Source of the DNA: JAAELZ01 sp965237485
GTDB taxonomy: Bacteria > Pseudomonadota > Gammaproteobacteria > Arenicellales > Poriferihabitantaceae
Direction: 5' to 3'
Assembly: GCA_965237485.1 (NCBI GenBank)
Contig: CBDEFQ010000004.1
Span: 558,001-622,000 of the forward strand
DNA length: 64,000 nt
This document shows positions 54,119 to 63,433 of this stretch, piece by piece. A program made the translations under genes and the position numbers. The notes under the pieces were generated by a model. That model saw nothing but the letters and a program-made list of their open reading frames with translations, searched no databases and was not told where the DNA came from. The first letter of the stretch is position 1. Every line of letters starts with the position of its first letter.

Positions 54119-55312
54119 GAGAGCGCAGCGTAACTCACGATTTTAGTTTGATATTTTCGAAGCACTCATTTTTTGAGCTATATTTGCCCAGTTTCGCGTA
54201 TTCGATCATCATTTAGTCACTATTTTATCAATTCGAGCACCTAAGCCATATTAAAGGCACAACTATCCAGCATAGTGCCAATCAGGCAAGCCATACAAGC
54301 TTAAGAACTTAGCACCTTTACGGATATTCGCTGCCATCGCCGCTAGGCCGTAAACAGTCTGGTTCTTCGCTAGCCCCATGAACCGAGTGCGAGCTAAACC
54401 ATAATGCTGCTTGTAAGTCGCAAAGAGCCGTTCGCCACCTGCTCGCGTTACCGCAATAACTGCATTACGGGTACGGTCTGCATCTGACAACGGATTACCT
54501 CGATAGCCCTTGCGTTGAACCTGATCATCAATTCCAAGTTGCTCCAGTTTATCTCGCGTCTCCTCAGAACTATACGCCGCATCAGCATATAGGGCAGTCT
54601 CATCGCCCAACAGCAATTCATCGCGCAGTTGGCTGTCATGAACATGCCCTGGCGTCACATTCTGGCGCTGAACAAACCCATCCTCATCAACTCCCGTATG
54701 CACTGAGTAGCCATAGGTAGACTTCTTTCGACCTCGGCTGTCATTTTTGACATGCCAGCTCGCTTCAGGGTCTCGCTTAGGCGTCCCGTCTTTGCCGTTA
54801 CCATTTCCAGAACGAGCCGCTTCTATAGGTGTTGCATCTATAATGTTGATGCGCCCCTTGCTCATAATAATGTTCTTCGCTTCAAGTTGACGATTGATCT
54901 CACCTAGCAAGCGATCCCACAGTTCGTGCTCCATTAACTGGTTACGAAAGCACCCAAGGGTCGAAGCTTCAGGTACATCGCCGCCTAACTCAAAGCGGCA
55001 AAACTTACGAAACAATAAATCTCTAAATAAGCACTGTGCTAACTCCCTATCCGACAGTTCATACCAAATTCCCAGCATCAAGCTGCGGAACAAACTAAGT
55101 AATGGATAACTAGGGCGGCCAGTAGTGCCAGCATAAATAGATGAAAGCAGTGTCTCTATTTCGCTCCAATCTAATAGCACTTCTGTATCATCAAGACTAT
55201 GCAGAATTGGATGATCCAAATCTGATCTTGATACTAATAAATCTCGTTGGGTGGCGAATGGTTTTTGCATGCCTAATTTTAACAAATTATGTAGATACTC
55301 GATGAGTTATGC
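54119..55312 (-). mobile_element. IS5-family element, copy 2 (right tip missing)
   Basis: Near identical to 33740-34942. The left end GAGAGCGCAGCGTAACTCA is present. The right end stops at GAGTTATGC, lacking the outer 9 bases (TGCACTCTC), where an IS66 terminus (GTAAGTGCCC) begins at 55313. This suggests IS66-type sequence replaced or deleted the tip. Confidence 0.9.
54263..55285 (-). CDS. IS5-family transposase (second copy)
   Basis: 340 residues, complete, with the same catalytic blocks as the copy at 33884-34906 (IIDATPIEA, LYADAAYSSEE, GGERLFATYKQHYGLAR). A few substitutions distinguish it (for example GCFRNQ instead of GRFRNQ, and EVLLDW instead of EALLDW). The protein could be active in trans even though its own element has lost one end. 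Confidence 0.93.
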   Translation of the reverse strand: MLKLGMQKPFATQRDLLVSRSDLDHPILHSLDDTEVLLDWSEIETLLSSIYAGTTGRPSYPLLSLFRSLMLGIWYELSDRELAQCLFRDLLFRKFCRFELGGDVPEASTLGCFRNQLMEHELWDRLLGEINRQLEAKNIIMSKGRINIIDATPIEAARSGNGNGKDGTPKRDPEASWHVKNDSRGRKKSTYGYSVHTGVDEDGFVQRQNVTPGHVHDSQLRDELLLGDETALYADAAYSSEETRDKLEQLGIDDQVQRKGYRGNPLSDADRTRNAVIAVTRAGGERLFATYKQHYGLARTRFMGLAKNQTVYGLAAMAANIRKGAKFLSLYGLPDWHYAG

Positions 55313-56930
55313 GTAAGTGCCCAAGCAACGACGTCACTGGTTTTTCGGCAGCAACTCATCAATCTCATCATAATTGCTAGCATTAGGCAGATCAGTGAAT
55401 ATCTGCTTTAAGTACGCATAAGGCTCTAAGCCGTTGGCCTTGGCTGTCTCAATTAAGCTGTAAAGATTAGCACTGGCCTTAGCACCATGCACACTGCTTG
55501 AGAATAGCCAATTCTTTCTGCCTATCGCAAACGGCCTGATTACATTCTCAACCATATTGTTGTCTATCGAGTAACGTCCATCATCTAAATACACAACTAA
55601 ACGAGACCACTGATGATCAAGATAATGCAGTGCCTTACCCAGTGCCAGTTTAGGCGCAACCTGTGGCCGCGTCTCGTCTAACCACTTGCGTAGTTTGATG
55701 ATGATCTCCTTTGAATCTTGCTGCCTGCGGCTGTAACGCACATCGGCTGGTTCATCTTTGATTTGCTTTTCTATCACGTACAACTTGGCAATCAGCTTCA
55801 GTGCATACTCTGCCTTAGGCTTGTCTTGCGCTTGCCGCCTGCCTTAACCGCCTCCACAAATTTACACCGCGCATGCGCCCAACAACCTAAGCGAGTTATT
55901 GCTTGTTCAGCACAAACGGCATCATAACCCACATAGCCATCCACCATCATGGCACCATCATAATCAGCCAATAACCGTTTCGGCACTTCACTGCTGCGGC
56001 TCGGGTCATAATCAAACAAGATTAACCTTTGACCAGGTGGCCCCGCACTGCGCACCCACATATACGACTTACTTTGCGCCGTCTTACCCTCCTCATTCAA
56101 TACCTGAACTGGCGTTTCGTCCATCTGGATATAATCTTGCCCTAACAAGTCTTCTTCAATGCGGTTGATCAACGGTTGCACCAACTGGCCGCACTTAATC
56201 ATCCAATTAGCCAACGTAGTGCGGTCAATATCGATACCAAAGCGCCCAAGAATCGTACTTTGGCGATACAACGGTAGGCTATCTGCATATTTGGCCGTGG
56301 CGATATAAGCCAATAAGCCACTACTGGCTTGGCTTTTCTCGATGGCCTGTTTAGGCTTGGCCGCCGTTTTAATCATCGTCTCGCCGTTGCTTTGGCAACA
56401 AGGGCACTGATATTGCTTGCGAATGTGCCGAATCACCTGAATCTGCATCGGGATGATGTCTAGCTGTTCCGATATCTTGTCGCTCATGAATGTAAGTGTA
56501 TAGCCATCGTGCGGGCAAACCTTATCTTCATCACTCAGGTCGTGAACCACCTCAATACGGGGTAGTTCTGCGGGCAGGGGTTTACGGCCACCGCGCTTGC
56601 GTTGATGAGCAGGGATGGTGACGGTATCGGCATCATCAATTGCAGGAGCCTCGTTTGTGACTGAGTCTGAATCTAACTCAGCCTCATTGAACAGCACTAA
56701 CTGCAAAGTGCGCAATGCTTCACTGTTCGCTGCAAAACGGGTGTTGCGCGCTAGAATCAGTGCTTCTTTGAGTTGATCTATAAAGGCATCTTTAGAGTTT
56801 AGACGAGACTTATATTCCACTTCCTGTGCCAATAAAGCTTTCCTAATCTGTTTTATATCGCCTTGAATTCGCTGGTTTTCTTGTTGTAGTTCAGCATACG
56901 ATTGCATGCCGATATTTTACCAGAGACCCT
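55313..56930 (-). mobile_element. IS66-family element, partial
   Basis: Starts with the IS66-type terminus GTAAGTGCCCAAGCAACG at 55313 and contains a frameshifted tnpC. The tnpA and tnpB accessory genes usual upstream of tnpC are absent, and no matching second terminus was found before 56972, so the right boundary is approximate. Confidence 0.78.
55334..56907 (-). pseudogene. tnpC: IS66-family transposase TnpC, frameshifted
   Basis: The N-terminal part (56907-55798) has the coiled-coil leader, zinc-finger-like CPCCQ region, YIQMDETPVQVL and GCWAHARCKFVEAVKA. The frame then breaks near 55830; in the -1 frame the protein continues KPKAEYALKLIAKLYVIEKQ into SIDNNMVENVIRPFAIGRKN (catalytic Glu) and ends at 55334. 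A one-base loss or two-base gain explains it. Total length if repaired is about 520 residues, normal for TnpC. Confidence 0.88.
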
Positions 56931-56971
56931 AGCTCACTTCCTTATAAAACAATGTCTTATGTCGTTCTATC

Positions 56972-59045
56972 GTAACTTCTCAATAACCCGTGGCAAAGCT
57001 GGCGCGTTCCATAATGATATCTGGCAGAGGATCAATATGTTGCTCACCGATACCAAGTCGATGGGTCAGGTAGTGCCAGAACGATATATCCAGTTTTCGG
57101 CAGGTCTTTTTCAAACTGGCAAACGTGTCCCGACACTGCTGGCCAGCATCGCTGCGGGTGGAGCCACTCACTTTTCGTTTTTTCACGTAATCGCGAATGT
57201 CTGTTTCACTGCCATTGGTGTGTAACGGAATATCTGGTCGATCTAGCACCAACAGTCATTCTGCTTGATTCGCATGGATTCGTTTGAGCGTCTGATTTAA
57301 TGTTTGGTAGCATGTCTGTTGAGTGAAGATTTCATCGAAACGCTGCTCAAGTATTTTACGTTGGTTCTCGCAAGGCGGGGTTTTATACTCTTTTAACGCC
57401 CGATAAAAGCACCAGACTTGGTCGCGTATTTTAGCAATGCCCTGCCGGTGTCCCTCGTTCAGCGGTATCAACTTATGGATTAAGCGCTCGGTGTGTATCC
57501 AACACAAGGCATGAGCCAAAATGTTAAATTGCCCTGCATCATCACTGACGACAGCGATGTCATCACACAGACCATGATGCAAAATACTACCAAGTAATGC
57601 CCCTTCGGTGGTGATACGTCGGTGACGTGCCTTAATGATCAACAGGCTATCGAGCATTTCAAGCCAGTCATCCTCGTTGGCAATACGGCGTTCCCGGTGC
57701 TCAGTTACAGCGGCTAAGGCTTGCTTTGGCAATCCATGTTGTTGCCTATAATTCAACGCACTTTGACTCAAACGATAATCCGTATTGCCAGCCCTTAATA
57801 GCGGTAGGAAGTTAATTCGACTTTTTGATTGAGTACTTTTAAACCACGCAAACAAGTCATTACCAATGTGCGTTACATAGCCATTTTTGCCCTGATGGCG
57901 AGCACCACTATCGTCCACGGTCACGTAAGACGATGCGCTCAGAGCAACGCTTAGTAACGCCTCTTTCTCAGCATGAAAGGGCTCTTTAGCGCTGATCAGT
58001 ATTGGGTTAATTTGTCCCGAAGAAATATCAATTCCCCCCTCTCGCAACTGTTCCAACAAGAGTGGTTGCGTGGTTTGACAATGATGATATTGATAGAGAA
58101 TATAACTGACCAGACGAGGCCCATAATGTCGCCCTGCCACGGATGTCGGTAACTGGCCTTTGAGCTTTTTATTGTCTGGCGTTACCCAATGCGCTAAACG
58201 ATAGCGGGTGGTATGAACCTTGATAAGCAAATCTTGCACTACAAAATCCCGATAGCCTTTAAACCTAGAAAACTCAGTTGAAACACAAATGTCTGCACAA
58301 CTCTTTAATATGCCTAAGAAACCCAGAAAAGCACTCATCACCAATAAGGTGACCTCGTATTTTCTGACTTCCTTATTCATATCAATTAGTTGCACATCTT
58401 TTTTGCGTTCAACTGAGTTTTCTAGGTTAAAGCGAGAACCTTCGGGCACGGACTTCGCTGGTTCAATAACCCGATTTAGGTCAATTGACAGCCTTGGTGT
58501 TTTCTTTGCCTTGTTCGACCCAGCTCGCTGCTTAGGTTTGTCGCTAGAAGATGAACGTTTTGGCTCTGTTTTCTTATCCATATTACCGCCCTTAACAGTA
58601 GGCCGCCTCTTCTGCCCCTTAAGGATATTGATTTCATCTTTAAGCAATGCTATTTCTTCGTCCTGTTGTTGAACTCGCACCAACAGCTGCTCCACTAGCA
58701 CCCGCAACATTTTTACTGCGGGGGTTTGTTCTTGTTCAGGAATGTCGGGAATAGAGGGTAGCTTACTCAAGGTCTTAAACGTCCGTTAACTGGATAGACC
58801 TTAGTGTACCATCGGTTTTGAAAGTCCAATTTTGCCTTCTGAACTGCGCCACAACGAACGTTAAGAAGACACCCCTGAACGTCCTTAAGCGATCTTTGTT
58901 ATTAGCGTAAAGGTGCCTACAACCACCCTGGAACTCAACCTAAATCGAGTCACTCGACCACGTTGAATTACCTTCCTTTTAGCGTAAAACCCTGTCAAGA
59001 AATATTTTGTTTTATTTTACCTGCCACGGGTTATTGAGAAGTTAC
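56972..59045 (-). mobile_element. second IS66-like (single-ORF) element
   Basis: 2074 bp with 24-bp perfect terminal inverted repeats beginning GTAACTTCTCAATAACCCGT (56972-56995 and 59022-59045). The GTAA start and single long transposase resemble the single-ORF branch of the IS66 family, a tentative placement. Flanks GTTCTATC and ATAAGAGT do not form a target duplication. About 275 bp between the transposase start and the right end hold no gene. Confidence 0.82.
56980..58770 (-). pseudogene. IS66-like transposase interrupted by one in-frame TGA
   Basis: A single frame runs from the ATG at 58770 to the stop inside the left terminal repeat at 56980. The only break is TGA at 57258-57256 between HANQAE and LLVLDRPDIPLHTNGSE. 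The N-terminal part has a coiled coil and Lys-rich linker (about 1-110), then YVTVDDSGARHQGKNGYVTH and VVSDDAGQF with likely catalytic aspartates. After the stop come SETDIRDYVKKRKVSGSTRS and SLKKTCRKLDISFWHYL, the catalytic Glu region. Repaired length is about 596 residues. Nonsense mutation is the simplest explanation. Confidence 0.85.
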
Positions 59046-59053
59046 ATAAGAGT

Positions 59054-59088
59054 TAGTGTAGTGTATTAAATAGATCGTATGTATCAGC
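59054..59088. repeat. terminal stub of foldback element family A
   Basis: 35 bases identical to one terminal repeat of family A (compare 1223-1257), ending abruptly where the rve-type IS begins at 59089. The remaining 230 bp of the element are not found on the far side of the IS. Confidence 0.8.
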
Positions 59089-60462
59089 AGTCTTGTCCAA
59101 CATGAAATGATACTGAGCGAAGGGACTGATTCTAATCGGAAATGATACCGAACTAATCTAATTTCTGTTCATGATGGTGAATGAATACCATTATGAATGA
59201 CCACCATATAGATACCCTTGATAAGGCACGCTTGTTGCTACAAGGCACTGATGAAATCGATCTGGCAATCGACGGTAAACGCAATCGCTATGATTTCATC
59301 AAACGCACCTTAATGCGTTTCAAATACAGCAAACTGGGTCGAGCCGATAAGGGTCTTGTGCTGCGTTATATCACACGCATCAGCGGTTACTCTTATGTGC
59401 AAGTGAAACGCCTGGCTGCCAGCTATCTCAAGCACGGTAGAATCCAGTGGCGACATCGTGCCACAAGGGGCTTTGCTAGACGCTATAGCAATCAAGACAT
59501 TAAGCTTCTAGCAGAGATGGATGAACTCCACGGTACGTTATCAGGCCATGCCACTAAGAAACTCTGTGAGCGCGCCTTAGTTGTCTATGAGCAAACTGAG
59601 TATGCCAACCTGGCACCTATCTCGGTTTCTCATCTATACAATCTACGCCGATCTAAACCCTACCAGAACAATCGCCGTTACTTTGAAAAGACACATTCCA
59701 AGCCTTCTTCTATCGGCCAAAGACGTAAGCCACAGCCAGAAGGTCAACCTGGCTATAGCCGTGTAGATACAGTGCATCAGGGCGATAAGGACAAGGTTAA
59801 AGGGGTCTATCATATCAACGCCGTTGATGAGATCACCCCGTTTGAAGTAGTGTTTTCTACACAGAAAATATCAGAGCAATTCTTGATGCCTATTCTCACT
59901 CAAATGCTAGAGCAATTCCCCTTTGTGATTAAAGGCTTTCATGCCGATAATGGCAGTGAATACATTAACCAATCGGTGGTGCGATTGTTGAATAAGCTAT
60001 TAATCGAGTTAACCAAATCCAGGGCTAGACACCGTAACGACAATGCCTTAGTTGAGTGCAACAATGGGGCCATCGTGCGCAAGCATCTTGGCTTCATGCA
60101 TATCCCGCAAAAATATGCGCCTGAGATTAATCAATTTGCCACCGACTTTCTTAACCCTTATTTGAATTATCACCGACCTTGTTTCTTCCCACAGATCAGC
60201 ACTAACAACAAAGGAAAACAAGTCAAAACCTATCCATATCGAAACATGATGACGCCTTATGAAAAACTCAAATCGTTGACCAATGCACAGTCATATCTTA
60301 AAACTCACATCTCGTTTACAATGCTTGACGATATCGTTTATCAGATGACTGATAATGAGGCAGCAAAACAACTCAATGAGGAAAAAACTAAACTCTTTAA
60401 AAACATCTTTGAACAGGAATGACAATCAACTTCTCGGTATCATTCCTGTATTGGAATAGACT
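59089..60462 (+). mobile_element. rve-type IS, intact copy
   Basis: 1374-bp element from AGTCTTGTCCAA to the inverse of AGTCTATTCCAA, with imperfect terminal inverted repeats that also share ATGATAC. It encodes one transposase. The flanks CAGC and CGAT are not duplicated, so the surroundings were rearranged after insertion. Sister of the disrupted copy at 2697-6339. The following 60463-60641 is gene-free apart from a weak promoter candidate (TTGACC at 60584, TACTCT at 60607). Confidence 0.9.
59181..60422 (+). CDS. rve-type IS transposase, intact
   Basis: 413-residue DDE integrase-core transposase. An N-terminal helical DNA-binding region (about 1-120, DFIKRTLMRFKYSKLGRADK) is followed by the core with YSRVDTVHQGD, GFHADNGSEYIN and NALVECNNGA carrying D-D-E, then a C-terminal RNMMTPYEKLKSL tail. 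I could not assign a named IS family with confidence; the architecture is close to rve-domain transposases annotated only as integrase core proteins. Confidence 0.9.
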   Translation: MNTIMNDHHIDTLDKARLLLQGTDEIDLAIDGKRNRYDFIKRTLMRFKYSKLGRADKGLVLRYITRISGYSYVQVKRLAASYLKHGRIQWRHRATRGFARRYSNQDIKLLAEMDELHGTLSGHATKKLCERALVVYEQTEYANLAPISVSHLYNLRRSKPYQNNRRYFEKTHSKPSSIGQRRKPQPEGQPGYSRVDTVHQGDKDKVKGVYHINAVDEITPFEVVFSTQKISEQFLMPILTQMLEQFPFVIKGFHADNGSEYINQSVVRLLNKLLIELTKSRARHRNDNALVECNNGAIVRKHLGFMHIPQKYAPEINQFATDFLNPYLNYHRPCFFPQISTNNKGKQVKTYPYRNMMTPYEKLKSLTNAQSYLKTHISFTMLDDIVYQMTDNEAAKQLNEEKTKLFKNIFEQE

Positions 60463-60669
60463 CGATATTATAGCAATATTGTCGACTAATTGGTCTGTTT
60501 GATACGATAATAGGTTAAACAATGTTTTCGCTTCTAGGTCAATTTTGGTTGCTACCTTAAGCTAATATATGCTGGATAGTGCCTTGACCGAAAAGTTAGG
60601 TAGGCTTACTCTCTAGCCTTCAGTGAATTAAATTATTATTGATGAACTTCTTTGCTAAGCTGCGGCTAA

Positions 60670-60935
60670 CTAGTGTAGTGTATTAAATAGATCGTATATA
60701 TCAGAGCCCCCAAAATGATCCAAGACAAGGCACAGTCCGCAGTGAATGGTGTTCCCTTAACAAGGGCTGTAACGCAGTATTGGGTCATTTGGGGGGCTCC
60801 CTGCGGGCGAGACAATAATCGGCCATCTACGTTGCATTTCTTGCAAAGGACGGGCCATTCACTGCGAAACGCGCCTAGTATCTGGCCGTTTCTTGTCTCG
60901 CTGATACATACGATCTATTTAATACACTACACTAG
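60670..60935. repeat. MITE-like foldback element family A, copy 2
   Basis: 266 bp, CTAG at both ends, near-identical to 1222-1487 but inverted. It is inserted in the signal-peptide codons of the M48 lipoprotein gene. Excision leaving one CTAG restores a frame from the ATG at 60642. Confidence 0.93.
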
Positions 60936-62355
60936 ACTTTCGAAAGCATCCATCCTGATCTTATTGGGCTTCGCTCTAGTAGGGTGTGCAACCAATCCGG
61001 TAACGGGTAAAAGAGATTTCGTGTTGATGTCAGAAGAACAAGAAATTCAGATCGGTAAACAAAGTCACGGCGAAATTTTAAAACAATATCAAGAGTACGA
61101 TAATCCTGCACTGTCAGCGTTAGTGAATGACTTGGGCCAAAAACTCGCCAAGCAAAGCCATCGTAGCAATCTTGACTTCAAATTTACTCTGCTTGATTCG
61201 TCCGAGGTCAATGCCTTTGCGTTGCCTGGAGGTTATGTTTACATCACGCGAGGTATAATGGTGTACCTGAATAGCGAAGAAGAGCTAGCGGGAGTGCTAG
61301 GGCATGAAATTGGCCATGTGACAGCGCGTCACGGCGTAAAGCAACAGAGTGCGGCACAAGTCGGGGGCTTGTTAGGCGTTATTGCGGCGGTTGCGACTGG
61401 TAGCAAACAAGCGGCACAAACCACTAACTTTATAAGCTCGGCTTTAGTTAGCGGGTATGGGCGAAGCCATGAACTTGAGGCAGACCGTTTGGGCGCAGAA
61501 TATTTAGCGAAGGTTAATTATGACCCCGAGTCAATGTTGAATGTAATCGGTGTGCTCAAGGACCAAGAAGAATTTAATAAGCAAAGGGCCAAGGACAGTG
61601 GCAAGCAGGTTAGCGGTTACCACGGTTTATTTTCTTCACATCCGGATAATGACTCTAGGCTGCAAGAAGTGATTCGCGCTGCCAAAAAATTTCAAAACCC
61701 CTCAGCGCTCAGCCCTGACCCGGAAAAGTATTTAAAGCTAACAGACGGCATGGTATTCGGTAGCAGTGAGTCACAGGGTATTGTCCACGACAACGCCTTT
61801 TATCACCTAGATTTAGATTTGAAATTAGCGTTCCCAGCAAACTGGCAGTTGCGCAATATGCCAGATAAGTTGCTGGCTATCTCGCCGACCCAAAAGCAGA
61901 TGATGCAGTTTCTTTTGGAAAGTAAAAATAATAACTCTCCGCGTGCTTTTTTAAGAAAGAATTTCCCTAACTTAGAGCAAGAACAACGTGTGCATGCTAA
62001 TGCGGCGTCAGCGGTAACACCGCTTGATACCCCGTGGGGTAAGCGAGTAGGAAGGGTAGCTGCGGTAAAGCGAGGTGATAATATGTTCGTGTTAATGGCA
62101 ATTGGTGAGCAAAAAGTACCCAATGCTGATTTCTTTAAAACCGTGAAGTCCTTGAATACGCTTTCGGGTGCTGATAAGAACTTGGCCAAGAGCAAAAAGT
62201 TAACTTTGGTGCGTGCCAAATCTGGTGATACCTACGAGAAATTGGCACAGCAATCATCGATTAGTCGTTATGAAATCGAGCAATTACGGCTACTTAACGA
62301 TGATTACCCAAACGGACAACCAACGCCAGGTGAATTGATTAAAATTGTTCGTTAG
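60715..62355 (+). CDS. M48 family zinc metalloprotease, lipoprotein, 5' end rebuilt by a foldback element
   Basis: Periplasmic Oma1/BepA-type protease. Lipobox FALVGC (Cys near 60987) is followed by the M48 core: HEIGH zinc motif in GVLGHEIGHVTARHG, the third ligand Glu in GRSHELEADRLGAEYL, and a C-terminal LysM-like segment (TLVRAKSGDTYEKLA... to LIKIV). The frame is open from ATG 60715, but its first 75 or so codons are foldback-element sequence. The native start was ATG 60642, reading MNFFAKLRLTRLSKASILIL across the excised element. From that ATG today translation stops in the element after 14 codons (TAA). Expression therefore needs an initiation inside the element or at a downstream TTG near the lipobox. 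The mature domain is intact. Confidence 0.85.
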   Translation: MIQDKAQSAVNGVPLTRAVTQYWVIWGAPCGRDNNRPSTLHFLQRTGHSLRNAPSIWPFLVSLIHTIYLIHYTRLSKASILILLGFALVGCATNPVTGKRDFVLMSEEQEIQIGKQSHGEILKQYQEYDNPALSALVNDLGQKLAKQSHRSNLDFKFTLLDSSEVNAFALPGGYVYITRGIMVYLNSEEELAGVLGHEIGHVTARHGVKQQSAAQVGGLLGVIAAVATGSKQAAQTTNFISSALVSGYGRSHELEADRLGAEYLAKVNYDPESMLNVIGVLKDQEEFNKQRAKDSGKQVSGYHGLFSSHPDNDSRLQEVIRAAKKFQNPSALSPDPEKYLKLTDGMVFGSSESQGIVHDNAFYHLDLDLKLAFPANWQLRNMPDKLLAISPTQKQMMQFLLESKNNNSPRAFLRKNFPNLEQEQRVHANAASAVTPLDTPWGKRVGRVAAVKRGDNMFVLMAIGEQKVPNADFFKTVKSLNTLSGADKNLAKSKKLTLVRAKSGDTYEKLAQQSSISRYEIEQLRLLNDDYPNGQPTPGELIKIVR

Positions 62356-62451
62356 TTAATAAACCTATATAAATATCTGCGGCGCATGGTCGTATTTGCG
62401 GGCTAAGCCTAGAACTTAGTCAATCATTCTTTTAATCTAGCAATAAGTATT

Positions 62452-63372
62452 ATGTCTTTTAGTGATCGTGATGGAGTAATTTGGAGTGACGGTGAATTGG
62501 TGCCGTGGCGAGATGCAACTACCCATGTGCTAAGCCATACCTTGCATTACGGTTTGGGTGTTTTCGAGGGTGTTCGGGCCTATGAAACTGATCGAGGGCC
62601 GGCTATTTTTAGGCTCGAGGACCACACCAAGCGTTTATTTAATTCGGCCAAGATACTGAATATGCCCGTGCCCTATGACGCTGATACTTTAAACCAAGCA
62701 CAACAGCAGGTGGTACGTGAGAATGGGCTAAAAAGTGCATACATTCGTCCGCTTGCTTACTACGGATCGGAAGGCATGGGAATACGCGCTGATATGTTGG
62801 AAACGCATATCGCTATAAGTGCTTGGGAATGGGGTGCTTACTTGGGTGAAGAGGGGTTGAAAAATGGTATTAAAGTGCGTACTTCTTCTTATGCCCGTCA
62901 CCATATCAATGCGACTATGTGTCAGGCCAAAGCTTGCGGCAACTACATAAACTCAATTCTGGCATTACAAGAGGCAATCGCTTCTGGTGCTGAGGAAGCG
63001 TTGTTGTTGGATGCCAATGGCTATGTGATGGAGGGTTCGGGAGAGAATATATTTTTAGTTAAAAATAATGAAATACTAACGCCTGATATTACTTCAGCAC
63101 TAGATGGCATTACCCGCCAAACCATTCTGACTCTGGCTAAGGAGTTGGGTTATCCCGTAAAAGAAAAGCGGATCACCCGTGATCAAGTGTACTTAGCAGA
63201 TGAAGCTTTCTTTACGGGAACGGCCGCCGAAGTGACACCGATTCAATCCTTGGACGGGCGGGTTATCGGCAATGGCTCACGTGGCCCGGTGACGGAAAAA
63301 CTGCAAAGTCTCTACTTTGACGTGGTTTATGGGCGCAGCAAAAAGCATTTAGATTGGCTCACTTTCGTATAG
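62452..63372 (+). CDS. ilvE: branched-chain amino acid aminotransferase
   Basis: Fold-type IV PLP transaminase for leucine, isoleucine and valine, 306 residues. HTLHYGLGVFEGVRAYE, PLP lysine K160 in CQAKACGNYINS, EEALLLDANGYVMEGSGENI and FFTGTAAEVTPI are family blocks. It is followed after 61 bp by waaF on the same strand. The ilvE-waaF adjacency is known in several gammaproteobacteria. Confidence 0.96.
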   Translation: MSFSDRDGVIWSDGELVPWRDATTHVLSHTLHYGLGVFEGVRAYETDRGPAIFRLEDHTKRLFNSAKILNMPVPYDADTLNQAQQQVVRENGLKSAYIRPLAYYGSEGMGIRADMLETHIAISAWEWGAYLGEEGLKNGIKVRTSSYARHHINATMCQAKACGNYINSILALQEAIASGAEEALLLDANGYVMEGSGENIFLVKNNEILTPDITSALDGITRQTILTLAKELGYPVKEKRITRDQVYLADEAFFTGTAAEVTPIQSLDGRVIGNGSRGPVTEKLQSLYFDVVYGRSKKHLDWLTFV

Positions 63373-63433
63373 TCTTTGCAATATAGGCGCATTTGTCACC
63401 AACCCTCTGCGCGTTTCGACGGCGGTATTGCAA

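Noticed and set aside
57253..57261. In-frame TGA as selenocysteine or programmed read-through
   Set aside because: Transposases of this type are not known selenoproteins and no SECIS-like hairpin was recognised; a nonsense mutation is simpler.
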